Below, piece after piece: positions 1 through 5,058 of a DNA stretch of 5,084 nucleotides. Below the pieces are notes generated by a model that saw only the letters and a program-made list of their open reading frames with translations, did not search any database and was not told where the DNA came from. Numbering within the stretch: the first letter of the stretch is position 1; every line of letters begins with the position of its first letter. The translations under genes and the position numbers were made by a program. This stretch comes from Syntrophaceae bacterium (GTDB taxonomy: Bacteria; Desulfobacterota; DTXE01), in the NCBI GenBank assembly GCA_012962595.1, contig DTXE01000270.1:1-5084 (forward strand), read 5' to 3'.

Positions 1-2
1 CA

Positions 3-77
3 GTATACATGGGGGCTTTTGGGGGTAAGGTTTATCATCTCCCAAAGGATGGTCAATACTCTAACTATTCAAACTAG
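3..77 (+). CDS. possible C-terminal tail of an upstream gene (partial)
   Basis: One frame is open from the window edge to a TAG at 75-77 and reads as a plausible short C-terminus with glycine, lysine and tyrosine (MGAFGGKVYHLPKDGQYSN and a few more residues). A second frame is also open, to a TAA at 109-111, so the choice of frame is uncertain. No family can be recognised from about 24 residues. If real, the gene ends 64 bases before the cytochrome start, close enough to be in the same transcript. The upstream flanking sequence is needed to confirm it. Confidence 0.25.
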   Translation, partial: VYMGAFGGKVYHLPKDGQYSNYSN

Positions 78-141
78 AAGATATGGAGAATTAGGAAGAT
101 TTATTAATTAAATTTAGGAATTGAAAGGAAGTGAAGGTGTT

Positions 142-1188
142 ATGAAAGGTAAAAGGTATTTAATAGTTCTTGGCTTAGTTATTCTCCTTTGTGGAGTTTA
201 TTTTTTGAATCTAAGTCGGGCAGGAGAAAATGAGAAAGGTTGTTTTTCGAATAGTCTGCATTATACCACGGAGGGAATGCGGTATTGGTATGAGGAACAA
301 GGAGGATTTAAAAATATTACACAAATTCCTTACAGTAAGCTAGCTTGCAAGAATTGCCATGCCAACTCTTGTGAAAAATGCCATCTTGAAAAGAAAGAGG
401 GAGCCTGTTCTTACACTGTAGCTCAGGCTAGGAAAATGGACACCTGTTTGGCTTGTCATGCTAGGGCAAAATTAACCTTTAAGTTTGGTAAAGAAAATGG
501 TTCGTTGGATATTCATGTGAAGAATGGAATGGTCTGTGCCGATTGCCATAAAGCAGAGGATATACACGGGGATGGCAAGTTTTATCATTCTATGCGCCAG
601 CCAGGAGCGGTTAAGGCCTCTTGCAATTCCTGCCATGAGCCCGATAAAAGTCATCGTGCTCATACCATACATAAGGGGAAGTTGGATTGTACTGCATGTC
701 ATGTTTCCAATACCCTGAGTTGTATGAATTGCCATTTTGAGCAATTTCTAAAAACTAAAGAGAAAAAAGGGAACTTTTTCCCCGTGCAAAGCTGGACCCT
801 TTTGATAAATTACAACGGCAAGGTAACCACTGGAAATGTTCAGACATTAGTTTATAAACAGAAGAAATTCATCACTTATACACCCTATTTTACTCATGCC
901 ATTCAACCAAAAGGTAGAGCCTGTGCTGAGTGTCATGCAAACGAGGCAATGGAACTTATCAAAGACCATAGATCAATACCTATGCTGCAGTTTGTGAATA
1001 ACGAGATTGTTCCCTGGAAAGGTGTTGCTCCGGTTGTTCCTGAGAAGCTAGAATGGGTTTTCTTAGATAAAAAAGAAGACAGGTGGATTCCTCTTAGGAA
1101 CAGAGAAGCGCCCATGGTTCAATTTTCGGGATACGGAGAGCCTCTTACAAATGAACAGATAGAAAGGCTTTTGAAATCGCAAAAATAA
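142..1188 (+). CDS. octaheme c-type cytochrome, membrane-anchored or exported
   Basis: This 348-residue protein has eight CxxCH heme-attachment motifs, at residues 69-73, 77-81, 102-106, 132-136, 161-165, 183-187, 194-198 and 261-265. A basic N-terminus (MKGKR) and a hydrophobic segment at about residues 6-24 form a signal peptide or single anchor. SRA at 25-27 could be a signal peptidase I site, so the hemes should lie outside the cytoplasmic membrane. The likely role is periplasmic electron transfer; a catalytic role on a small substrate cannot be excluded. Seven hemes lie within about 130 residues and the eighth follows a 62-residue gap; the last 83 residues carry no heme motif. I chose ATG 142 over the in-frame TTG at 121 because GAAGG at 133-137 is well placed and the signal sequence begins directly after the ATG. 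I do not recognise a named family: it is not an obvious tetraheme cytochrome c3, NrfA or DsrJ. The neighbouring dsr genes suggest, but do not prove, a place in sulfur or quinone redox metabolism. Confidence 0.93.
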   Translation: MKGKRYLIVLGLVILLCGVYFLNLSRAGENEKGCFSNSLHYTTEGMRYWYEEQGGFKNITQIPYSKLACKNCHANSCEKCHLEKKEGACSYTVAQARKMDTCLACHARAKLTFKFGKENGSLDIHVKNGMVCADCHKAEDIHGDGKFYHSMRQPGAVKASCNSCHEPDKSHRAHTIHKGKLDCTACHVSNTLSCMNCHFEQFLKTKEKKGNFFPVQSWTLLINYNGKVTTGNVQTLVYKQKKFITYTPYFTHAIQPKGRACAECHANEAMELIKDHRSIPMLQFVNNEIVPWKGVAPVVPEKLEWVFLDKKEDRWIPLRNREAPMVQFSGYGEPLTNEQIERLLKSQK

Positions 1189-1224
1189 CTAACCGCTTCT
1201 TTGTGATACATAGCCATTTTTACT

Positions 1225-1264
1225 TGCTGGGATGGTTTGATTCAGTTCCAAAAACCTTCCAGCA
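1225..1264 (+). promoter_or_regulatory. strong imperfect hairpin between the cytochrome and PocR genes
   Basis: Bases 1225-1232 pair with 1257-1264 (eight pairs including one G-T), T1233 bulges, and 1234-1238 pair with 1252-1256 (five pairs), around a 13-base loop. A T-run (TTTTT) follows only at 1273-1277, nine bases past the stem, and the ribosome site of the next gene lies at 1284-1289. It could be an imperfect terminator for the cytochrome gene or a structured leader of the PocR gene. The pairing is seen directly; the function is inferred. Confidence 0.45.
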
Positions 1265-1297
1265 GTTAGAGATTTTTAATAAAGAGGAGATTTCTCT

Positions 1298-1819
1298 ATG
1301 TCGCTACAACTTATGGACCTATTGCCTGTTGATGAATGGATAGAACTCTCTAAGGAGATTAATAAGAATTTTGGATTGCAGGCCGTGACCTTCGATAAGG
1401 ACGCAAATGCATTGCATAAGCCTCCAGTATGGGCCAATGTATTATGCCCTTTGATAAAGGGAGATAAAGAAGGGGGCGCGTTTATCTGTGCCCAATCGCA
1501 TATAGTTATGGCAAATAAGGCGAAGGTGGAAAGAAAACCGGTTGTGGAAGACTGCAATGCCGGTTTTGTCAAGGTAGTTGTACCCGTATTTGTAGGTGAT
1601 GATTTTCTTGGTGTTACCGGCGGGTGCGGTCTTGTCAGAGAGGATGGCGAGGTAGATACCTTTTTTGTGGCTAAGACACTGCACAAAAATGAAGAAGAAG
1701 TCAGGGATCTTCTCAGTCGTGTCAAGACCATCTCTCCCCAGAAGCTGGAGGAGTTCGTTAGCTATATCCAACTGAGGGTAAAAGAGATTGTTCAAGATTT
1801 TGAGAGGAAAAAGGGATAA
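1298..1819 (+). CDS. stand-alone PocR-type ligand-binding sensory protein
   Basis: The 173 residues match the pattern of the PocR sensory domain: the block WANVLCPLI near residues 45-53, a second cysteine at 64 (FICAQ), the signature EDCNAGF at 85-90 followed by the hydrophobic strand VKVVVPVFVG, then a glycine-rich turn GVTGGCG at 105-111. Cysteines are at 50, 64, 86 and 110. The C-terminus, about 130-172, is charged and probably helical. PocR domains usually sit in front of an AraC-type DNA-binding domain, a histidine kinase or a GGDEF domain and are thought to sense small organic ligands. Here no output domain is attached, so the protein must act through a partner or as a carrier or redox sensor. 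The common CHAG signature reads CNAG. The start is well supported by GAGGAG at 1284-1289, eight bases before the ATG. The stop overlaps the next start, making the downstream protein the obvious candidate partner. Confidence 0.85.
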   Translation: MSLQLMDLLPVDEWIELSKEINKNFGLQAVTFDKDANALHKPPVWANVLCPLIKGDKEGGAFICAQSHIVMANKAKVERKPVVEDCNAGFVKVVVPVFVGDDFLGVTGGCGLVREDGEVDTFFVAKTLHKNEEEVRDLLSRVKTISPQKLEEFVSYIQLRVKEIVQDFERKKG

Positions 1820-2151
1820 TGGAACGGTTTCGGAAATACATAGATAGGACTGTCAATATAGAAAATGTAAAAAACTCAAATCGGCTCGATGCCTTTGAAG
1901 TTACATGCAGATACTTACCAGATCCTCCAGAGGATTTTGATGAGTTTGAGTTTGCCACCGATTTTAAGGGTAGCAGAGATCTCGGTATAATGGTCACTGT
2001 AGAGTTAGGTAAGGTTAAGAAGATCCTTTTTGGTTTGATTGATCCAAAAAACCCAGATATTATCAGACCCTTGAGCGAATCCCAGATAGCAGAGCTTTTA
2101 GCGCAGAGGGGGAATCAACTGGTTAGATTTTTCGACTACATCACCCAGTAA
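1819..2151 (+). CDS. small acidic protein of unknown function, coupled to the PocR gene
   Basis: This 110-residue protein is not one I recognise. It begins at an ATG that shares its A with the TAA stop of the PocR gene (TAATG), which strongly implies one transcript and translational coupling; GAGAGG at 1802-1807 gives a modest upstream ribosome site. The protein has no signal peptide or membrane segment and one cysteine (residue 30). There is a basic N-terminus, an acidic stretch at about 35-49 (PDPPEDFDEFEFATDF), and a likely strand-turn-strand segment at about 55-74 (LGIMVTVELGKVKKILFGLI). The C-terminus looks helical (SESQIAELLAQRGNQLVRF). It is probably cytoplasmic. Context suggests it partners the output-less PocR protein, but no direct evidence shows this. 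Coding status is supported by the coupling, the sensible amino acid composition and the lack of a competing frame. Confidence 0.78.
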   Translation: MERFRKYIDRTVNIENVKNSNRLDAFEVTCRYLPDPPEDFDEFEFATDFKGSRDLGIMVTVELGKVKKILFGLIDPKNPDIIRPLSESQIAELLAQRGNQLVRFFDYITQ

Positions 2152-2194
2152 AAGCTTCCATCCCATAAAATCCGTAGTAAAAAACAATACCTTA

Positions 2195-2213
2195 AGTTGA
2201 TAACCGATTAACT
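2195..2213 (+). promoter_or_regulatory. AT-rich dyad in the gap before the RsbRD-type gene
   Basis: AGTTGAT at 2195-2201 and ATTAACT at 2207-2213 form seven pairs, one of them G-T, around a five-base centre. The half-sites TTGAT and ATTAA resemble the FNR/CRP-family operator TTGAT-N4-ATCAA, but the centre is one base too long and one half-site base differs. It may be an operator for a CRP/FNR-family regulator or a chance dyad in AT-rich DNA. Confidence 0.22.
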
Positions 2214-2291
2214 GACCTTACAATGAGCCCATGCAATTTGCAATATTATCATGGCATAAAGTTGCACTTTTGCAATCTATAGGAGTTTCTT

Positions 2292-2309
2292 GCAGGTTCT
2301 TTAATCTGC
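2292..2309 (+). terminator. small hairpin with T-rich tail, possible weak terminator
   Basis: GCAGGTT (2292-2298) and AATCTGC (2303-2309) pair over seven positions, one G-T, around a CTTT tetraloop, and are followed by the pyrimidine-rich CTTTCT. It lies about 140 bases after the unknown 110-residue gene and about 75 before the RsbRD-type gene, so it could end the PocR transcript or be part of a leader. The stem is short and the tail is not a clean T-run, so the assignment is weak. Confidence 0.25.
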
Positions 2310-2354
2310 CTTTCTGTAGCATAATCTCCAGTATCTCCTGAGGATAACGAACTT

Positions 2355-2370
2355 TGGCATAGAGTGTGCT
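2355..2370 (+). promoter_or_regulatory. candidate sigma-54 (-24/-12) promoter for the RsbRD-type gene and dsrK
   Basis: TGGCATAGAGTGTGCT matches the sigma-54 consensus TGGCAYR-N4-TTGCW at all but one defined position (G for the first T of TTGC). The GG at 2356-2357 and the GC at 2368-2369 are separated by exactly ten bases, as required. It would start transcription near base 2381, just three bases before ATG 2384. Sigma-54 promoters are common in sulfate reducers and need an enhancer-binding activator. No activator gene is in the window, and no upstream activator site is clear apart from small repeats at 2237-2276. Confidence 0.5.
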
Positions 2371-2383
2371 TAAGATTGGCGGT

Positions 2384-2923
2384 ATGAAGTTAGAAGATCT
2401 CTTATCACAGAAAAGAACCGCCATCTTAGAAAAATGGTTTGATGCCATATTGGAGACCTATCCTGCTGATACCTCAAGGTTTTTAAGGAAGCAAAAGGGC
2501 CGGTTTGTTAATCCGGTAGGATACACCATCTTCCAGGGGATAGAAGGTCTTTTTGAGGAACTTCTCCAGGGGATGGATTCTGACAAAACTTCTCTCTTTC
2601 TCGACAATATTATTAGAATTAGAGCAGTCCAGGATTTTTCTCCCTCCCAAGCTATGGCTTTCATCTTCCTTCTAAAAAAGGTGATTAGAGAGGAAATTAA
2701 GAGTGAGATTGGGGAAAACCAGATATCTGAAGAGTTATTAATATTTGAGTCCAAAATAGATAAACTAGCCCTTCTCTCCTTTGACATATATATGAAATGT
2801 CGGGAGAAGGTCTATGAAATCAAGGTAAGCGAGACAAAACGTATGTTATTCGGCTTACTGAAAAGGGCAAATCTAATATATGAGATACCAGAGCAAAGAC
2901 CACATGTCAAACGACCACACTAA
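2384..2923 (+). CDS. RsbRD N-terminal-domain-like helical sensor protein
   Basis: This 179-residue, apparently all-helical protein fits the RsbRD_N family (N-terminal domain of RsbT co-antagonist proteins). The domain starts almost at residue 1 (LEDLLSQKRTAILEKWFDAI), continues through YPADTSRFLRKQKGRFVNPVG at about 26-46, and ends in long charged helices at about 90-165. The STAS domain of true RsbR/RsbRD stressosome proteins is absent, so it is a sensor-only version with unknown output. One cysteine is present (139). I chose ATG 2384 because the domain begins there. An upstream in-frame GTG (2366) lies inside the sigma-54 promoter match, and neither start has a good ribosome site, unlike the other main genes here. 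dsrK follows 53 bases later. My recollection is that such genes recur just upstream of dsrM in sulfate reducers, which suggests a sensing or assembly role for the Dsr complex; this needs checking. The last residues (RPHVKRPH) are basic and look unstructured. Confidence 0.82.
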   Translation: MKLEDLLSQKRTAILEKWFDAILETYPADTSRFLRKQKGRFVNPVGYTIFQGIEGLFEELLQGMDSDKTSLFLDNIIRIRAVQDFSPSQAMAFIFLLKKVIREEIKSEIGENQISEELLIFESKIDKLALLSFDIYMKCREKVYEIKVSETKRMLFGLLKRANLIYEIPEQRPHVKRPH

Positions 2924-2976
2924 TAGCCTAAATTTGAAAACAAGAGAAGCTCAATTATAAAAAGGAGGAGTGAAAG

Positions 2977-4593
2977 ATGGCAAAGACCTTGGAGCAAGAT
3001 GAACTGTTATCGACGATAGATTACAAACCTCCCAAAAAAGGCTGGATGGAGACCAAGCCTTCGTTTAAACCAGGCACCTATTGCTATGCTGCACTGCCAA
3101 AAAATCTTGAGGTCATTGACTTCCCTGCCCCAGAATGGTCACCAACTGATGAAGACTGGAAACTACCCCCAAACTGGAAAGAGATAATCCTAGAGGGGAT
3201 GAAAGACCGGCTTAGTAAGTACCGGACCTTTAAGCTCTTTATGGATATATGTGTGAGATGTGGTGCCTGCGCTGACAAGTGCCACTTCTTTATTGGCGGT
3301 GGGGACCCCAAAAATATGCCTGTTGGTAGGGCAGAGCTTCTGAGGTCCATATATAGAAGGTATTTCACAACGGCAGGAAAGGTCCTGGGGAAGCTTGCCG
3401 GAGCAAGGGAACTTACGGAGGATGTGCTGAAGGAGTGGTGGTACTATTTCTACCAGTGCACCGAATGCCGCCGCTGCTCGGTTTTCTGCCCTTATGGCAT
3501 TGATATGGCTGAAATCACCATGATGGGCAGGGAACTCCTCTATTTGCTTGGTCGTGGCATCAACTGGGCCCTTGAGCCTGTGGCCAAGTGTTATAAGACA
3601 GGAAATCACATGGGCATCCCCCCTCAGGGATACAAGAGTATCATCGAATTTTTTGCAGACGAGATATATGACATAACGGGCATCAAGGTGGAACCAACCT
3701 TCAACAGGAAGGGTGCCGAGATACTGTTTATCATTCCTTCTGGTGATGTGTTCGGGGATCCTGGCACCTTCACCCTCATGGGCTATATGATGACCTTCCA
3801 CCATGTGGGACTAGACTACACCTTTAGCACATATGCCTCGGAGGGTGGGAACTTCGGTCTATTCACCTCACATGAAATGATCAAGAGGCTTAACGCCAAG
3901 ATGTACGCCGAGGCTAAGAGATTGGGGGTGAAATGGATCCTTGGAGGAGAATGTGGCCACATGTGGAGGGTATGTAATCAATATATGGAAACTATGAATG
4001 GCCCTGCCGATTTTCTTGAGGAGCCAGTCTCTCCTATTACAGGTACCAAATTTGAGAATGCAAAAGCCAGCAAGATGGTTCACATCTCTGAATTCACTGC
4101 CGACCTTATCAGGCATAATAAACTGAAGATAGATAAGAGCAGAAACGACCACGTGATAGTAACCTACCATGACTCCTGCAACCCCGCTAGGGCCATGGGG
4201 CTTTTTGAGGAGCCGCGATATATCATCAGAAATGTTTGCAACCATTTCTATGAGATGCCAGAGGAAACCATCAGGGAGAGGACCTTCTGCTGCGCCGGTG
4301 GGGCCGGCTTAGGTACAGACGAAAACATGGAAATGAGGATGAGAGGAGGGCTCCCCAGGGCAAGCTCCGTAAGGTATGTTCATGAAAAACACGGGGTGAA
4401 TCGACTTGCCTGTATGTGTGCCATTGATAGGGCCACCCTTGTAACCATGATGGAATACTGGGTTCCCCAGGTGGCAGTCACCGGCGTTCACGAACTGGTG
4501 GCGAATTCCCTGGTTTTTGATGGGGAGAAGAAGCGAACAGTAGGTCTGCGTGGCGAACCCCTCAAAGGATATGAGGGAGCGGAAGAAGGTTAG
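2977..4593 (+). CDS. dsrK: DsrK-type heterodisulfide reductase-like iron-sulfur protein
   Basis: This 538-residue cytoplasmic protein is the catalytic subunit type of the DsrMKJOP complex, which reduces the DsrC trisulfide. Residues 60-76 and 88-126 (including VRCGACADKC and PKNMPVGRAELLRS) match my memory of DsrK closely. Two cubane [4Fe-4S] ligand sets are visible: C92, C95, C98, C102 and C161, C164, C167, C171-Pro. A CCG-type catalytic domain follows: GGECGHMWR at 323-331, C401, CC at 438-439 (FCCAGGAGLG), and a terminal pair C479 and C481. It has no membrane segment or signal peptide. The start is fixed by AAAGGAGG at 2961-2968, eight bases before the ATG. Length and domain order fit an intact protein. 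The usual membrane partner DsrM is missing upstream, and DsrJ, DsrO and DsrP do not follow; dsrC is next instead. It could be a DsrK paralog such as an HmcF-like subunit, but the N-terminal similarity and the dsrC neighbour favour DsrK. GC content is clearly higher than in the genes upstream. Confidence 0.93.
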   Translation: MAKTLEQDELLSTIDYKPPKKGWMETKPSFKPGTYCYAALPKNLEVIDFPAPEWSPTDEDWKLPPNWKEIILEGMKDRLSKYRTFKLFMDICVRCGACADKCHFFIGGGDPKNMPVGRAELLRSIYRRYFTTAGKVLGKLAGARELTEDVLKEWWYYFYQCTECRRCSVFCPYGIDMAEITMMGRELLYLLGRGINWALEPVAKCYKTGNHMGIPPQGYKSIIEFFADEIYDITGIKVEPTFNRKGAEILFIIPSGDVFGDPGTFTLMGYMMTFHHVGLDYTFSTYASEGGNFGLFTSHEMIKRLNAKMYAEAKRLGVKWILGGECGHMWRVCNQYMETMNGPADFLEEPVSPITGTKFENAKASKMVHISEFTADLIRHNKLKIDKSRNDHVIVTYHDSCNPARAMGLFEEPRYIIRNVCNHFYEMPEETIRERTFCCAGGAGLGTDENMEMRMRGGLPRASSVRYVHEKHGVNRLACMCAIDRATLVTMMEYWVPQVAVTGVHELVANSLVFDGEKKRTVGLRGEPLKGYEGAEEG

Positions 4594-4608
4594 GGACTGG
4601 GATTTAGC

Positions 4609-4702
4609 GCCTAAGGTACTAACTAGACTCCCGTAGCGTTAGCTCATCTTGTGGGCTTGGGCAAGCCAGTTTTTTGATACGTTGAGTCTACGTACCTTAG
4701 GC
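4609..4702. repeat. long imperfect inverted repeat between dsrK and dsrC
   Basis: The arms are GCCTAAGGTAC (4609-4619) against GTACCTTAGGC (4692-4702), eleven perfect pairs, and TAGACTC (4624-4630) against GAGTCTA (4684-4690), seven perfect pairs. Only a 4-by-1 interruption separates the two stems, giving 18 pairs around a 53-base centre. As RNA it would form a long stem capped by a small hairpin at 4635-4644 and a terminator-like hairpin at 4654-4667. It could be a structured leader of dsrC, the end of the dsrK transcript, or a miniature inverted-repeat element. I see no target-site duplication and no second copy in the window. Confidence 0.75.
4654..4675 (+). terminator. probable intrinsic terminator after dsrK
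   Basis: GGCTT (4654-4658) and AAGCC (4663-4667) close a GGGC tetraloop, and two bases later a run of six T (4670-4675) follows. This is the shape of a rho-independent terminator, although the stem is only five pairs. It sits 60 bases past the dsrK stop. If it works, dsrC needs its own promoter; a weak sigma-70-like pair, TTGAGT at 4682-4687 and AATTAT at 4705-4710 with a 17-base spacer, lies just downstream. Because the hairpin is nested in the larger inverted repeat, it could instead attenuate read-through into dsrC. Confidence 0.5.
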
Positions 4703-4721
4703 AGAATTATATCAAAAATAG

Positions 4722-4730
4722 AAAGGAGGT
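4722..4730 (+). promoter_or_regulatory. full-consensus ribosome-binding site of dsrC
   Basis: AAAGGAGGT is an essentially complete complement to the 16S rRNA 3' end and ends seven bases before ATG 4738. It is the strongest such site in the window, in keeping with the high abundance known for DsrC in sulfate reducers, and it fixes the dsrC start. Confidence 0.85.
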
Positions 4731-4737
4731 AGGAGAT

Positions 4738-5058
4738 ATGCCGACTGTAGAGTATAAGGGAAAGGTGTATGAGGTGGATGAAGATGGTTTCCTGGCTGGT
4801 GGTCTGGAGGTATGGGAGGAAGACTGGGTTGACTATGTTAAGACTATCGAGGGAATCCCTGAGGTGACAGATGAGCACTGGGTATGCATCAAGTTTTTGC
4901 AGGATTATTATAAAAAGAATGGAATTGCTCCTCCAGTCAGAACCTTCTCTAAGACCGTGGGTAAACCGCTAAAAAGGATCTATGAGCTTTTTCCATCTGG
5001 ACCTGGCAAAGGTGCCTGTAAGATGGCTGGCTTGCCCAAGCCCACAGGATGCGTCTAA
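4738..5058 (+). CDS. dsrC: DsrC, sulfur-carrier protein of dissimilatory sulfite reduction
   Basis: This 106-residue protein is a canonical DsrC. In the DsrC cycle, DsrAB loads a sulfur atom as a trisulfide between the two C-terminal cysteines, and DsrK-containing complexes release it as sulfide. The N-terminus (VEYKGKVYEVDEDGFL), the segment LQDYYKKNGIAPPVR at about 54-68, and the C-terminal arm from YELFPSGPGKGACK to PTGCV match the family as I know it. Both redox cysteines are present: C94 and the penultimate C105, eleven residues apart. That distinguishes DsrC from TusE-like relatives with only the last cysteine and from cysteine-free homologs. An extra cysteine lies at residue 50. It is preceded by dsrK, 144 bases upstream, with a terminator and inverted repeat between, so expression may be partly independent. 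The gene is complete; the 26 bases after it show no clear terminator. Confidence 0.97.
   Translation: MPTVEYKGKVYEVDEDGFLAGGLEVWEEDWVDYVKTIEGIPEVTDEHWVCIKFLQDYYKKNGIAPPVRTFSKTVGKPLKRIYELFPSGPGKGACKMAGLPKPTGCV

Noticed and set aside
121..141. TTG at 121 as the start of the octaheme cytochrome
   Set aside because: It would add seven residues ahead of a signal sequence that starts cleanly at ATG 142, and the best ribosome site (GAAGG at 133-137) serves the ATG.
190..192. Cysteine 17 of the cytochrome as a lipoprotein lipobox
   Set aside because: The residue before the cysteine is leucine, whereas a lipobox needs a small residue there; the segment reads as a plain signal peptide or anchor.
1276..1795. 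Minus-strand reading frames opposite the PocR-type gene
   Set aside because: They are antisense to a recognisable domain with a good ribosome site, and their low-complexity serine/threonine-rich translation is typical of a shadow frame.
2252..2265. Second sigma-54-like element TGGCATAAAGTTGC
   Set aside because: Only nine bases separate its GG and GC; sigma-54 needs ten, and such shortened spacers are normally inactive.
2218..2448. Minus-strand reading frame of 76 residues crossing the gap before the RsbRD-type gene
   Set aside because: It reads fairly like protein in the gap, but its start lies inside the confident RsbRD-type gene, no clear ribosome site was seen for it, and no family is recognisable.
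2924..2976. Remnant of dsrM between the RsbRD-type gene and dsrK
   Set aside because: The 53 bases hold only a short AT-rich spacer and the dsrK ribosome site; no hydrophobic coding remnant is visible.
3190..3804. Long minus-strand reading frame (204 codons) opposite dsrK
   Set aside because: It lies wholly within the well-supported dsrK gene, resembles no family, and is expected by chance opposite a GC-richer gene.
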